A DNA stretch of 64,000 bases from Romanomermis culicivorax. Lineage: Eukaryota > Nematoda > Enoplea > Mermithida > Mermithidae. The notes beneath the pieces are model-generated. The model was not told the origin of the DNA and ran no database searches. It was given only the letters and a program-made list of their open reading frames with translations. A program made the position numbers and the translations under genes. Of the stretch, positions 12,082 through 36,000 are shown piece after piece. Numbering within the stretch: position 1 is the stretch's first letter; every line of letters starts with the position of its first letter. The stretch is taken from NCBI GenBank assembly GCA_963922205.1, contig CAWUHX010000096.1, positions 992,001 to 1,056,000 on the forward strand. Direction: 5' to 3'.

Positions 12082-12560
12082 TCAAATGCTTAAATCATAA
12101 AAATCAGATTCCATTGGACAATCACTAGTATCAACAATGTATTCAGATCCATTATCATAAATTTTCCAACCAATTTTACATCCAAAATTGGCGGCATCAG
12201 AGTAACATCGTCCGTAAACTTTTGTCAACTGAAAAAATATTGATTAATATGTATATTATATAAGTGATTAAAAAAATCTTTGCATACTTTACTGTAGTGA
12301 ATTGAACAGGGTTGTTCAGGAAATAAGCAATTGATAGACGATTTTAAAATTTCAATTTCCAATGGTAATGATGCAGATGTTTGACAATATAAGGGTGTAC
12401 TTCCGTTACCAACACATTCACCATACTGAATGTGTGTCGAATTCACGTATACAAAACATGTACCACTAAATGTTCTTTTCAATCGCGATTTAATGATGGA
12501 ATCAGCATTTAGTAGCATTAGGCAGCAAATGTAGGTGAATAGATGGGTGATCAATGCCAT
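12082..12560 (-). CDS. small secreted cysteine-rich protein, unknown function
   Basis: Not recognised. Two exons, 12560-12288 and 12228-12082, with a 59-bp intron (GTATGC donor, TTTCAG acceptor), give 139 aa. I start at MALITHLFTYICCLMLLNA because it gives a textbook signal peptide; an upstream Met 15 codons earlier is less likely. A basic SRLKR stretch follows, which might be a processing site, then a mature domain of about 110 residues with eight cysteines and one N-linked site (VNST). The chain ends DFYDLSI. Phase 0 on both sides of the intron and the even cysteine count after the signal peptide support a real gene. No neighbour suggests a role. Confidence 0.6.
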
Positions 12561-12744
12561 TACTTTATGGGTAATATGTCGCTCGCATAGCATGCTAACA
12601 CACAATGTTTGCTTACATTATGTACATTATTGAAAGACTGTTATCGATTTTTGAAAGGGTATTAAATTGGAGGATTCTTTTCTGGTAGCAGGCCTAGGCA
12701 GACAGAGCGTTTCATATCAATAAATTATGTAGATATAACGGTTC

Positions 12745-14140
12745 TTGCACTGCTCTACCACTGATTGCACAGCCCTGCATCGCTTGAGTGAGTGCAGCAG
12801 TGCCTGTCATAAAAATCCAGGTCTAGGGCCATGACATGGGAGAGAAACATCAAGTCTATGGATTCAGAGGGAAACACACAATGGCAACATGTGCGCATCA
12901 CGAAATTCCTCCCCAAGGGAAGTGTGATTTCATCATCACAACATCCCTCCCCCAGCTTAGACAGGCAAGGGGCCCCTGGTATGATCACCATGTAACATTT
13001 CTCGCACACTGAGTGATAGCACTGCTCTACCACTCACAGCACAGCCCTGCATTGCCTGACTAAGTACAACAGTGCCTGTCACTAAAATCCAGGTCAGGGG
13101 CTGTGACTCAGGTGAGAAATATCAAGTCTACAGGTTCAGAGCAAAATGCATTATGACAGGATGTGCGCAATGTGACTTTCCCATCCACAGAAGTGTGACG
13201 CCTTAGTCACAATATCCCTACCCCTGCTGAGGCAGGCAAGGGGCCCCTAGTATGGTTGTTGTATTTTGGAACGCATCTGGGCTTGCTGGTTTAAGCAGGA
13301 TTGGGATCCCAGGGTTCATCCTTAATGTACATATTTCCCTCGCCCATGCTTACCCGATTAACTTAATTAACAGTACGTAAACCGGACACTAATAACCCTA
13401 CCAATTAAGGAAAAGATGCGTCCTTAATTGTCTCCCAAACTAAATAAATACCAGAAAGGAAAAGGAGACCTTTCTTTACTTTTTATCTTACGCAATGAAA
13501 AACACTTACTTACAAACGGGACGAGGCAAGAAAGAAAACAATTTCTCTCCCACGCACTGGAGAGGAAAACAAATACAGGCGTGTGTGCGGGGAGGCAGAG
13601 AGTACGGAATTTAACTAATGGGGGCACACGTTATAAAAAGACACAGAATAATGCACATTGAGAGAGTCATTGCACGCATACCAACGTGCGCTACAGTAAG
13701 ACGACTATTGATGGTCCCCGTCGCTCACTCCACTTGGCACTTGCGGACCTCATGTGCAGATTGACAAAGTATGACCAAATCGGCAGAAACACACTACAAC
13801 ATGGTCACCATGTAACTTTTCTCGCACACTGGGTGGTAGGACTGCTCTACCACCAACTGCACAGCCCTGCATTGCCCGAGTGAGCGTAACAGTGCATGTC
13901 ACTAAAATCCAGGTCTGGGGCCTTGACTCGCGTGAGAAAATCCAAGTCTACAGGTTCAGAGCAAAATGCATTATGACAGGATGAGCGCATTGTGACATTC
14001 CCCTCTAGAGAAGTGTGACACCCTAGTCACAATATACCTCCCCCTGCTGAGGCAGGCAAGGGGTCCCCTGGTACAGTCACCATGTAACAGTTCTCGCACA
14101 CTGGGTGGTAGCGCTGCTCTACCATGGACTGCACAGTCCT
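12745..14140. repeat. ~270-bp tandem array, interrupted
   Basis: Units begin GCTCTACCAC and run through ACAGCCCTGCAT, AAATCCAGGTC, AAGTGTGA and GGCAAGGGGCCCCT. Copies are at about 12748, 13030, 13845 and a truncated one at 14110. Between the second and third copy a ~540-bp unrelated segment (about 13255-13798) interrupts the array. Confidence 0.8.
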
Positions 14141-14327
14141 GCATCTTTTTTGGCAGCACAAAGAAAACTTTCATCTTTCTTAATAATTGACATTCATGCA
14201 ATAACTGTCAATCATGGTTTTTTCATAATGTGTAGTGGATATGCACTTTGTTTTGACCTACAGTATAACAACAGTTGACATTTCATTTATATCTGGTAAA
14301 TAATGTGCGCTTTCTATAAGGAGGTAA

Positions 14328-14630
14328 GAATGAAGCATCAGCAAAATTCTTTGTCTTTGTGTGACACAAGCACATGGCCTGCCAATTTTATTGTCGGTAT
14401 AGTGTGGTTTTCACGTCCTGGGTGCGTCCCGGACGCAACCGGCATGGACAGTTAGTTTCGCCTGGTAGTGTAAGAAGGAAGCATCAGCAAAATTCTTTGG
14501 CTTTGTGACACAATCTCATTGCCTGTCAGTTTTATTGTCGGTATAGTGTGCTTTTTACATCCTGGGTGCGTCAGGACGCGTCCTGGACGTGACTGTCATA
14601 GATGGTTAGTTTCGCCTGGTAGTGTACTCA
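14328..14630. repeat. ~140-bp tandem duplication
   Basis: AAGCATCAGCAAAATTCTTT, TTTTATTGTCGGTATAGTGTG and GTTAGTTTCGCCTGGTAGTGTA recur in order twice, about 140 bp apart. Confidence 0.85.
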
Positions 14631-14889
14631 AATTGAAAAACTGAAGGATTATCAATTTTAGCCACTTTCCTTGGGTAACCTCATTCTGCCATTAGCCCTT
14701 TTGGGTGAGCATTGGGTTGGTAGAAAGCCTGCGCATTAAGGATGATCCCTGGTTATCTCTCCTGCCGGCTCTTAACTCTTTTCTGACTAACAAACTAGGA
14801 CAGGTAATGGCCTCAGGGATCCTTAACCCCTCATTTGTTCTAAAATATAACAACTCCAGTGGGGTGGCTTGAATTCGCTAAAAAATTTG

Positions 14890-15660
14890 TTGAAGAGCTT
14901 CCTGGATGGTTCCGGAGCTGTCCATCAGGGGTAGGTGTGACCAAACCGACCAGGGCTCAACAAAAATGACCAGGTTCCGAACCCGTGGATTGTCTGAAAC
15001 ATCAATCCTGCACGTAGAATGTTGTATGTTACCATACAACACCCCTCCTCCTTGGAGCAATAGAGGGCCCCTGGTACGGTATGTTGAAGGGCTTCCTGGG
15101 TGGCACCAGAGCTGTCCCACTACTGACCAATGTCAGGGTAGGTGTGACCAACCCGACCAGGGCTCAACAAAAATGACCAGGTTCCAAACCTGTGGATTGT
15201 CTGAAACATCAGTCCGACACTTAGAATGTTCTATGTTACCATAAAACACCCCTCCCCCTTGGAGCAACAGAGGGCTCCTGGTACGGTATGTTGAAGGGCT
15301 TCCTGGGTGGCACTGGAGCTGTCCCACTACTGACCAATGTCAGGGTGGTGTGACCATCCCAACCAGGGCTCAACAAAAATGACCAGGTTCCAAACCCCTG
15401 GATTGTCTGAAACATCAGTCCAACACGTAGAATGTTCTATGTTACCATACAACACCCCTCCCCCTTGGAGCAACAGAGGGCCCCTGGTACGGTATGTTGA
15501 AGGGCTTCCTGGGTGGCACTGGAGCTGTCCCACCAGTGACCAATGTCATGGTAGGTGTGACCATCCCAGCCAGGGCTCAACAAAAATGGCCGGGTTCAGA
15601 ATCCGTGGATTGGCTGAAACATCAATCCTACAGGTGGAATGTTGTATGTTACCATACAAA
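14890..15660. repeat. ~205-bp tandem array, four units
   Basis: Units start near 14891, 15087, 15292 and 15497 and share GAAGGGCTTCCTGGGTGGCA, GGCTCAACAAAAATG, TGTCTGAAACATCA and CTTGGAGCAA. The two degenerate units at 3.5-3.9 kb belong to the same family. Frames stay partly open on both strands, a by-product of the repeat. Confidence 0.88.
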
Positions 15661-15995
15661 AAATTCACCGCAAGCTCATTATGCGATTGGACAGTTTTCG
15701 GGAAAATTTGTTCTACTACACTTTTGAATTAGACTCCAAAACACTTGGAAACTAAAAATTTTTCCCATAATTTTAATGAATTAACAACTTTAAACATGTT
15801 GAAATATTTGAGAGAGCTCAAAAACACTTAAATAAAGCATTTTTTGAGCATTTTTAAGTGGAAAAAAACGACTTGGGAAAAAAATATTTGACCCTCGGTG
15901 AAAAGGTCGGCAGGCGAACTTACACATGAAAAAGTTTATAAATCCCAACAAAATTAACTTCTCGCGGATAATAAATAAACGTAAAATTGAACGTT

Positions 15996-17960
15996 TCAAT
16001 TTTCGACTTTAGATTTTTTGGTGGCGCTAGCCGCACCAGTGGCTGATGATGCGTTAGTTTTGGTGGCTTTTTCGCGTTTTTTCAAATTATCGACGTTAAT
16101 TTTCACAACATTGGCGTAGGCTAATTGAAATTTATTCACATCTTTTTGATTAACCTATAAAATATAGAAAAAATAGTGAAAAAGTTTAAGCTTTAAAAAT
16201 CAAATTTTTTCTCCTCTTACGATTGTGCTTATTTTTTTGGCGCCTAGAACGGCGCGGAATAAACATTTGAATTCGTGAGGCGCCGGCATCGGGGCCGCCG
16301 GGGGTGGCGGCGGCGATTTGACGTTTTTACGAGGTTTAGGCGTTGGTTTAGTTTTTCCGTCCCCTAAAAATGAGTTATTAGCGTTAAGACCTCCAATCTG
16401 TTACATCTGTAAGAGGTTCAATCAGTTGGGGAGCTGTAAACCCTGAATTTTGGGGCTGGGGTCCCAAAATCCCCCAAAAAAATCGAAAATTTCGAAAATT
16501 TTCGTAAGAAAAGCTATTTTTACCCAATTTTTTCGAGGATGGTTGCGACATTTTGGTATAGGGTTCCACCAAGTTGAGGTGGTCCCCCCATGAGTGAAGT
16601 GCTATGGGAACCCCCCCAGAAATTGTTGACCAAATGGCTAGCCATTGGGCGACCGCCCCCCAGGATTTTCCAATCCTATGGCCAGCTATATGGCGATCAT
16701 TGGGACCCCCATGCTTCTGGTTGCAAAAATACTGAAAAATGTTAATTTATTGATGAAAAATGTCAATTTTTGAACAAAAAATTGTCAAAAATGTGAATTT
16801 TCTGAGCGTTTGGCGCCATGAATACATTTTTTCGGTGTTTTTAGAAAAAATTACCACTTTTTGAACTGTTTTTCGGACTTTTTTCGTGAAAAAAATCGAT
16901 TTTTTTTCCTTGAAAGACCCCTTCCCACCCAAATTTTGGACCCCTGGCCCAAAAAAAGTCCTCTGGCACCCCAGACCTCAGGGCTCCGTTACATGTATGG
17001 GTGCCCTCTATGTCCGTCAGGGGGGTTTGCAGGGTGAGAACACCGGCTCCCCAAAATAGCATTTTTTCGAATTGGGGGAGGGAGGTTCCAAAATTAGAGT
17101 ATTAGGTTCAACAGACCTGGGCCAAGGTCCCTCCACAACCATACCGGTAGTTGTGGGGGATTGGGAGACCCTCCAACCACACCTGTAAGAGGCACGACCA
17201 GTTGGGGGGGGGGTAAATCGAAAATATTAGGGTAGGGGTCTCAAAGTTTCCAAAATTTTGGGGAGAGGGGGTCGAAAAGACCCCAAAAAAGTCAAAAAAA
17301 TTTCGAAAATTTTCTCAAAAAAGGCCAAAAAAGCCACTTTTATCCTAGTTTTTTTCAACTACAGGTATGCCTCCAACTTTGTCGAACCTCTGCCGCCCCC
17401 AACTGGAATAAATTTAGGAAAAAGTGGCCTTTTTTGGAATTTCCGATCTTTTTTTGGGATTTTTGAGGAACCCTGAAATTTTGAGAATTCTGCTACCCCC
17501 ACCCGACAAATTTAGGGTTAACTACCAAGCATACCAGTAAGACCTCCGACCAGTTGGGGGGGGGGGGAAATCCGAAATTTGAAGGGAGGGGGTCGAAAAA
17601 GTCGAAATTTTTCCCAAAAAAGGCCAAAAAACATACACTTTTTTGAAAAAAAATATTTTTTTTCCAAACTGGGGGGGGGGGGGGGTTGGGGGGGGGAATG
17701 ATTTTGGGTATAGGGTTGGCCGAGTTGGGGGGGGGGTCCCCCCCCCAAGTACAGGTATGCCGCTCGGGTATGGCTTTTGTGGCGAAAATTCGTCTATATA
17801 CGTTAAATCCTTATACATCGTTTCATCGTTATCCAGACGGAACCGCTATTTCGACCACGTTGAAACATTCGACCCAATTCGGTCAAAAACTGAAAAACGA
17901 GCGAAATAAGGCCAGAAAATTTAACCAAAAAATAATTACTTGATCGTTTTCTAGCAACAT
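15996..17960 (-). CDS. SRP14: signal recognition particle 14 kDa protein
   Basis: Alu-domain subunit of the signal recognition particle; with SRP9 it binds the 5' end of SRP RNA and arrests elongation during ER targeting. Four exons (17960-17940, 17889-17817, 16363-16221 and 16154-15996) give 131 aa. The seven-residue first exon MLLENDQ joins FLTELGRMFQ, then SGSVWITMKR, W-DGKTKP across the second intron, KCLFRAVLGAKKISTI, and VNKFQLAYANVVKINVDNLKKRE. All phases close. A proline-rich insert (about residues 48-60) fills the loop that is variable in this family, and the tail is short and Ala/Lys-rich. The second intron (1.45 kb) is packed with G-rich repeats. It lies 226 bp downstream of the RANBP3 homologue on the same strand. 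Confidence 0.93.
16364..17816. repeat. SRP14 intron 2: G-rich repeats and one fold-back arm
   Basis: The intron contains several members of a G-run repeat with ACCAGTTGGGG starts and CATACC(T/A)GT or ACAGGTATG ends (for example 17531-17760). Segment 16625-16925 is homologous to the right arm of the long inverted repeat at 57.95-58.56 kb. Confidence 0.75.
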
Positions 17961-18186
17961 TTTGATGGAAAATCGCAGGGAAAGGAAAAAGGTTAACTTT
18001 TGTATTTGGATTTTCTACAGTCAACGTCGATCAGACAGCGTCAAGTTTACAAAAATTAATACTTGCTCACAAAACTACAGATTCGACCACAAATCACACT
18101 CGTCCCTGGAGGGGTTTAATGGCAGGAAATGAACGGTTAAAAAGACAAATAAAACTAGAAAATCACAAAAAGCGGAAAATTCATTA

Positions 18187-30158
<11,972 letters not shown>

Positions 30159-30579
30159 AATTTCTTGCAAGGGGAAAGAGGGAGAAATCGCGTAGGCACA
30201 ACTGATTTTTATGATCCTATCCATGATTAAAATACAGTAAACTCGATACAATATCTGATCAACTTAGCGACGTTGCAAACCTGTTTAATTCATCGTCCTA
30301 TCAACACAACACCCAATGGTACTTCCTGTCAGAACTGCAACAGATTTGCCACTCAATGAACGCCCTGTTATTGATAAATCGATGAACAACAACTGTCTTA
30401 TTGTAGTACTGTTCAACAAGTGATTATTTTTGTTTGTATGCACTAATATTTGAACAGAATTACTGTATGTTGAATCAGAATAATGAATCATCAATTCAAA
30501 CATAAAGCGAAGCGCTCTGCTCGCCACGCATCATTTTCTCTATTTTGTGCACAACTTTCAATCTTCCATAGAATAAAAA

Positions 30580-31337
30580 ATGGACGATTCTAAAATAAAA
30601 CAGACGAAAATTCAAACCGGAGTTGTGAATCGGTGAGGAGATTTTTTCGTGGAATTTTCCAATTTTGTGTTCGGCTCGGCGGCGCCGGCGATTTTTGTAG
30701 GCTACCAGCAGGGGGTGTAAGGGGGGACCCACCACCCCCCCCCCAACTTGGTCAATCTTATACCCAACCCCCTCTCACAATCGGAAAAATTGGGATAAAG
30801 TACCCCTTTTTGGAAAATTTCCCGACCGCCCAGAAATTTAGGGTTCACCCCCTCCCCTCTACACACGCAGGTATGTGAACTACCAGCCTTTCTTTACCAT
30901 TTTCTTTCTTCAACGCCAGAATTATCAAAGATAAAAAATTCTACGAACAAGAAGTTGAAAAAATTAAATCGAAAATCGCCCAAATGAAAGAAGACGGCGG
31001 CGCCGGCGCCGCCGGCGATCAACAACAACATTCTATCGCTCATTACGAAGCTATATTGAACGAAACTCGCCAAATGTTACCCGATACGTACCGTCGTTTA
31101 AAAACGGCCGCTCAAGAATTGGAAAAATTGATGGTAATTTTTTTTTGTTTAATTTTTGGTTTTTTCAATTTCCCTCAAATTTTCAAGAATTTTGGTTTTT
31201 TTCTGGTTTTTCCCAAAATCGCGCGCTTTATAGCGTTTTTTTCGTAGGAAAACGTCTCCGGCGCCGACGAGGAAAATGAATTGTCGAAAGCGGCTCGCGA
31301 AGCTTTAGAATCGGCAAAAGTTGCTTTAGAAGCTTGA
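30580..31337 (+). CDS. TBCA: tubulin-binding cofactor A
   Basis: Cytosolic chaperone that captures beta-tubulin released from CCT and hands it on in the tubulin-folding pathway. Three exons (30580-30632, 30920-31133 and 31248-31337) give 118 aa, close to the usual ~108. Exon 1 reads DSKIKQTKIQTGVVNR, matching the conserved KIxTGVVKR start. Exon 2 gives IIKDKKFYEQEVEKIKSKI, a Gly/Ala insert GGAGAAGD, then LNETRQMLPDTYRRLKTAAQ. Exon 3 gives SKAAREALESAKVALEA. It is predicted all-helical. The first intron is mostly one G-rich repeat element (about 30694-30874). It lies 258 bp upstream of ILKAP on the same strand and 422 bp from the divergent RANBP3 start. Confidence 0.94.
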
Positions 31338-31594
31338 TATTCAATTTTTTTATGTAACCTGCCGTCGTTTAACACATTTCAGATGTTTAAGCAATTTGCC
31401 GTAAAAATTCTCATCGCTTTTCTCGATAAACGTGGTTGCTTGATATCGTCTGGTGGTAGTTTGTGTCATTTTTGGAAGTTGATCATCAAGTTTGAATATT
31501 TACTAATATTTCTCAACAAGTAGGTCAATTTACTGTAGTCTCATTCCTGAAAATTAAAAAAATCGCTCGCATTTTTCTTCTCCTCCAAATCAGG

Positions 31595-32986
31595 ATGTCC
31601 TCGACAGGCAACGAAATTTCAAAGCGCAAAAACGACGACGACAATGCGCCGTTCTATGTCAAAAAATTAAAAACGCCCGACGTCGACGACGAAAACGCCA
31701 AATTTCGCGCGTCGTACGCGTCGAAAAAAGGTGAACGCCAAGAAATGCAAGATTTCCATACAATTTTACAAGATTTTACGCCATTTCTACCTCGAAACGA
31801 AGATTTAAGCGGGTTTACGATGTAAAATTTGGAGAAAAATGTAGAAAAACCCGTAAATTTTTCGGGTTTTTTTTAAGAAATAACGCTTCATTTTTCGCTA
31901 TTTACGACGGGCACCAAGGCGAAAAAGCGGCGAAATTTTGCGCCGAAAATTTACACAAAAATTTGGCCGAAAAATTCCCAAAATGTAAAGTTGGATAGAG
32001 CTTTAGATTCTACGTCTAAACTATGCTAATTTTTTTTTTGAGGCGACGTCGAACAAAATTTAAAACGATCCTTTCTGGAATGTTACAAAAAAACCGACGA
32101 CGAATTTTTAAACGAGGCGCGTAAAGTGTAAAGTTGATTTAAATTGCCAAAAATGTTACCCTTACTTTACACCAAGGGTATCTTTTAGGAAACCTCCCTG
32201 GAAAGACGGTACGACCGCTACGGCCGTTTTGATTTTAAACGACGTCGCTTATATTACGAACGTGGGCGATAGCAGGGTGTAAAGTTCCGGAAATTTTTGT
32301 AAAGTTACTTTACACTCTATGTAAATTATAGGCTATACTTTGCCGTTATAAACCCAAAGAAGAGAAAAGTATAGCTTTAACGTTAACGGTCGATCACAGT
32401 CCGTCATTGTTCGACGAACGAATGCGTATACAAAAAAGCGGCGGTTTTGTAAAGTAAGAATTTTTGAGTTTACACTTTCAAGTTTACAACACTGGTGTAA
32501 ACTTCATTTTTCAAGAGACGGTCGTATAATGGGTCAATTGGAAGTTTCTAGATCGATAGGCGACGGGCAATACAAAAATTTCGGTTTAACTTGCGTACCG
32601 GATGTAAAGCGATGTACGATAACCGAAAATGACAAGTTTACAACAAAAATTTTCGGATTTTTTCCGCACTTTCCACTACATAATTTTTAGGTATATACTT
32701 TTAGCTTGCGACGGTTTATGGAAAACGTTTACCAATCAAGAAGTTTTGGATTACGTTGAAAAATTACGACATCAAGCTAGCCAGGTACAAAAATCTTAAT
32801 TTTGGCGCCGTTTCGCCAACTTTACATTTTTTGTAGAAAATTTTCGAAACCCAAGATCAGTTTAAACAACCATCGCGAACAACTTTACACCGCGAATTTG
32901 TTTGTAAAGCTCTGGCCGCCGAAGCCGTCCGAAGAGGCAGCGGCGATAACGTGACTGTCGTTCTCGTAACTTTACACGATTTTTAA
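31595..32986 (+). CDS. ILKAP: PP2C-type serine/threonine phosphatase, ILKAP orthologue
   Basis: Mn/Mg-dependent PPM phosphatase; the vertebrate orthologue binds integrin-linked kinase. Eight exons (31595-31821, 31878-31984, 32043-32127, 32189-32276, 32332-32453, 32516-32635, 32691-32784 and 32837-32986) give 330 aa with all phases closing. Motifs are KKGERQEMQD (metal Asp 53), FFAIYDGHQG (Asp 86), NVGDSRAILCRY, DERMRIQKSGG, LEVSRSIGDGQYK, ILLACDGLW (Asp 257) and GSGDNVTV (Asp 318). The human DGHGG is DGHQG here. Catalytic residues are intact. An N-terminal charged region (residues 1-40) may be a nuclear signal. Introns are 50-65 bp, several beginning GTAAAG or GTGTAAAG. The stop lies 42 bp from the stop of the convergent OXA1-type gene. 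Confidence 0.96.
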
Positions 32987-33028
32987 TAATAAAGTGTAAA
33001 CTAACAACAACAAGCACTTTACAACACG

Positions 33029-36000
33029 CTACACCTTTTTCAAAGGTTGTAAATTGAGCTTTTTCCTAACGACGTTCGTTCTAAAAATAGCCGCCAATAT
33101 TACCGATATGAAATTACTCGTACACCAATAAACTAATAAAGCCTTAAAGAAATATTAGTTTATTTGTTTATTAGTTTATTAGTGATAGGAAAAAATTACC
33201 GAAGAGAACCAAGGGGTAACGGCCAAAATGCCCAACGGAAAAACGATGTTCATAATTTTGTTGTAAGTTTCGGCCGATAGAGTGGGCGTGCTGGGTGCTA
33301 CGAATTCGACTTCAGCGCCGATCTGAAAAAAAAATTTAATTCAATTTCGAGATTAAATTGGTGTAATATTAATTTTACACAATTGAAATCAAAATTTTCG
33401 GAATAAGATTGAAAAGTTCTATCGTTTGATACCCAACTCGGCTATTTTTAGATTCGAAAAAGTAGTGGTCACTCTGTGGTCATTTTTATTCTTTCTTGGA
33501 ATCGATTTGTGAAAAATTAGTGTCACTTTATACGTCGAATGACCGTTCGTGAAAAATTGGATAAACAAAATTTGCGTAACGAGACCTGATTGAAACGATT
33601 TTTTCTGTTTATCAAGCAAAAATCTAGTGGTCACTCTGTGGTCCATTCGTGCGCTGATGATCATGATTCGACGAAAAATTGAAATTAAAGAATACGTTAC
33701 ATATTTTCGGAATCAGCTCATCAAGATCTATCAGTTAGTACAAGCTTTGATTGATTTACGATCAAAAAACCAACGGTCACTATGATGGTCACTCCGTCAA
33801 TTACAATGCAGATAACTTGATGAAAAGTCGAAATTGGAGGATAATTTGCATATTTTTGGAATAAGCTATTCAAGACCAATGAATTGATGCCAATTTTGAC
33901 TTATTTCTGATCGGAAACCTACTGGTCACTACGGTGGTCATCACGTGCATTACAATACCGTAACTCGATGAAAAACCACAAGTGGAGGATAGTTTTATTT
34001 TTTTTTGAATCAGCTCGTTAAGACCTATCGATAGGTAAAGAAATTAACTGACTTATGATTAGAAATCTTGTGGTCACTATGATGGTCACTCCAAGCAAAA
34101 AATGCTCATAACTGGATCAAAAATCAAAATTGGGTGATGATTTTTGCATTTTCAAAATCAGCTCATTAGGATCTATCGATTGGTACGTTCATTTAACGAA
34201 TTGACATCGAAATCCTAACTGTCACTATGCTGGTCACTCCAAGCAAAAAATGCTCATAACTGGACAAAAAATCAAAATTGGGTGATGATTTCTGTATTTT
34301 CAGAATCAGCTCATTAGGATCTATCGATTGGTACGTTCATTTAACGATTTAACATCGGAATCCTAACGGTCACTATGCTGGTCACTCCAAGCAAAAAATG
34401 CTCATAATTGCACCAAAAATCAAAATTGGGTGATGATTTTTGTACTTTCAAAATCAGGCCATCAAGATCTATCGATTGGTACGTTCATTTAAGGATTTAA
34501 CATCGAAATCCTAACGGTCACTATGCTGGTCACTCCGAGCAAAAAATGCTCATAACTAGATCAAAAATCAATATTGTAAAATAATTTTTATATTTCCCGA
34601 ACCAGCTCATCACGATCTATCGATCGATGCCGCATTGGCCATTAAATTATCGTAAAATCAATTCCTGCTATGTAACCTACTTTCAAAGCGGACGATAACA
34701 AACCGGCGCACAAAACCGGTAGTAAAAACGTCGGATCCGGAACCGTCAAATCGGAAAACCATAGGAGGCCGCCGGCTTTCATCGACGGCAAATTAGCCGC
34801 CGCCATGCTTTTCAATGCGAAATAAAAGGATGTGAAATAGATGGACTAAGAAAAAAAAGAAAATACAATTAGGAAAAAAATTTTTCGTCGACTTTACACT
34901 ACAAAAATAGTATCGAATAACTTTACACTAACGAACAAAAAATACTTCAATTCAAAATACGGTTGTGAACACTTTACACACAGGTGTAGAATTGAAAACA
35001 TCGTTTTACAGTATCTACTCAATTTAATTTACAATGCACTTGAAAAATATAGTGCAATCGACTACGTTACTGTCTAATGCACTTTACACTGGCGAAATTT
35101 TGCGATTTGGTTTTACACTGTTTAGAAATTTCAATTTACTACAGACGACCATACCTGTGATTGGGGGGGGGGGGTTGCGGGCGGGACCCCCCAACTTGGC
35201 CAACCCTGTACCCAACCCCCCCAGACTTGAAAAAATTGTCATTTCGACTTTTTCCGACGGACCTCTTGCAGGTACAATAAGGATCATTTTGAGTAGTGTA
35301 AAGTGGAAATTGCTGACTTCCACTTGTGTAAACATCATCATACACACGTAGATTATGATGATTTTCACTTTACACCAGCTACAAAATATCAGTTGACTAT
35401 CTAGAATACGAATAATTTAAAGTTGTGTAAAGTTGGTATCACGAACTTCGATGTGCGCAAAAATCATCATTTTACACAGGTGAAGGTTCGTAATTTTACT
35501 TTACACTGCACCAAACCATTAGTTCACTAACCATCGCAGTGACAATTTTAAGCAGTGTAATATGAAAATCACGAACTTCTACAAGTCCAAAAATTATAAT
35601 TTTACACACGTAGAACTTCGTGATTTTCACTTTACACAGCTCCAAAACTTCAGTTTGCTAGTTTACTATTACTAGTAAATACTAACGATATGGATCTTTT
35701 TATGCAGTGTAAAGTGAAAAAAACAAACTCTTAATTGTGTAAAAATCATAATTTTACACTAGTAGAAATTCGAGATTTTCACTTGACACTACACCAAAAC
35801 TTCAGTTTACTACCCATCACGAGAATCATTTCGAGCGATGTAAACTGGAAATCACGAACTTATACGTGTGTAAACATCGTCACTTTACACCGGCAAGAGC
35901 TCCTGATTTCCATTTTACACCGCTAGGAAATTTTAGTTTACTAGTCACCATGGAGAATATTTTGAGCAGTGTAAAGTGAACATCATATCTGAAAACTCGC

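Larger units (their letters stand above)
12561..15995. other. tandem-repeat region, no gene
   Basis: Holds three separate arrays (12745-14140, 14328-14630 and 14890-15660) and unassigned sequence between them. Open frames here repeat with the array units and are not credible genes. Confidence 0.6.

Noticed and set aside
14878-15732. Cysteine-containing frames of 65-130 codons on both strands
   Set aside because: They follow the ~205-bp repeat unit and occur on both strands at once.
16747-17818. Minus- and plus-strand frames in the G-rich SRP14 intron
   Set aside because: Glycine/proline-rich frames from G-runs and simple sequence between verified SRP14 exons.
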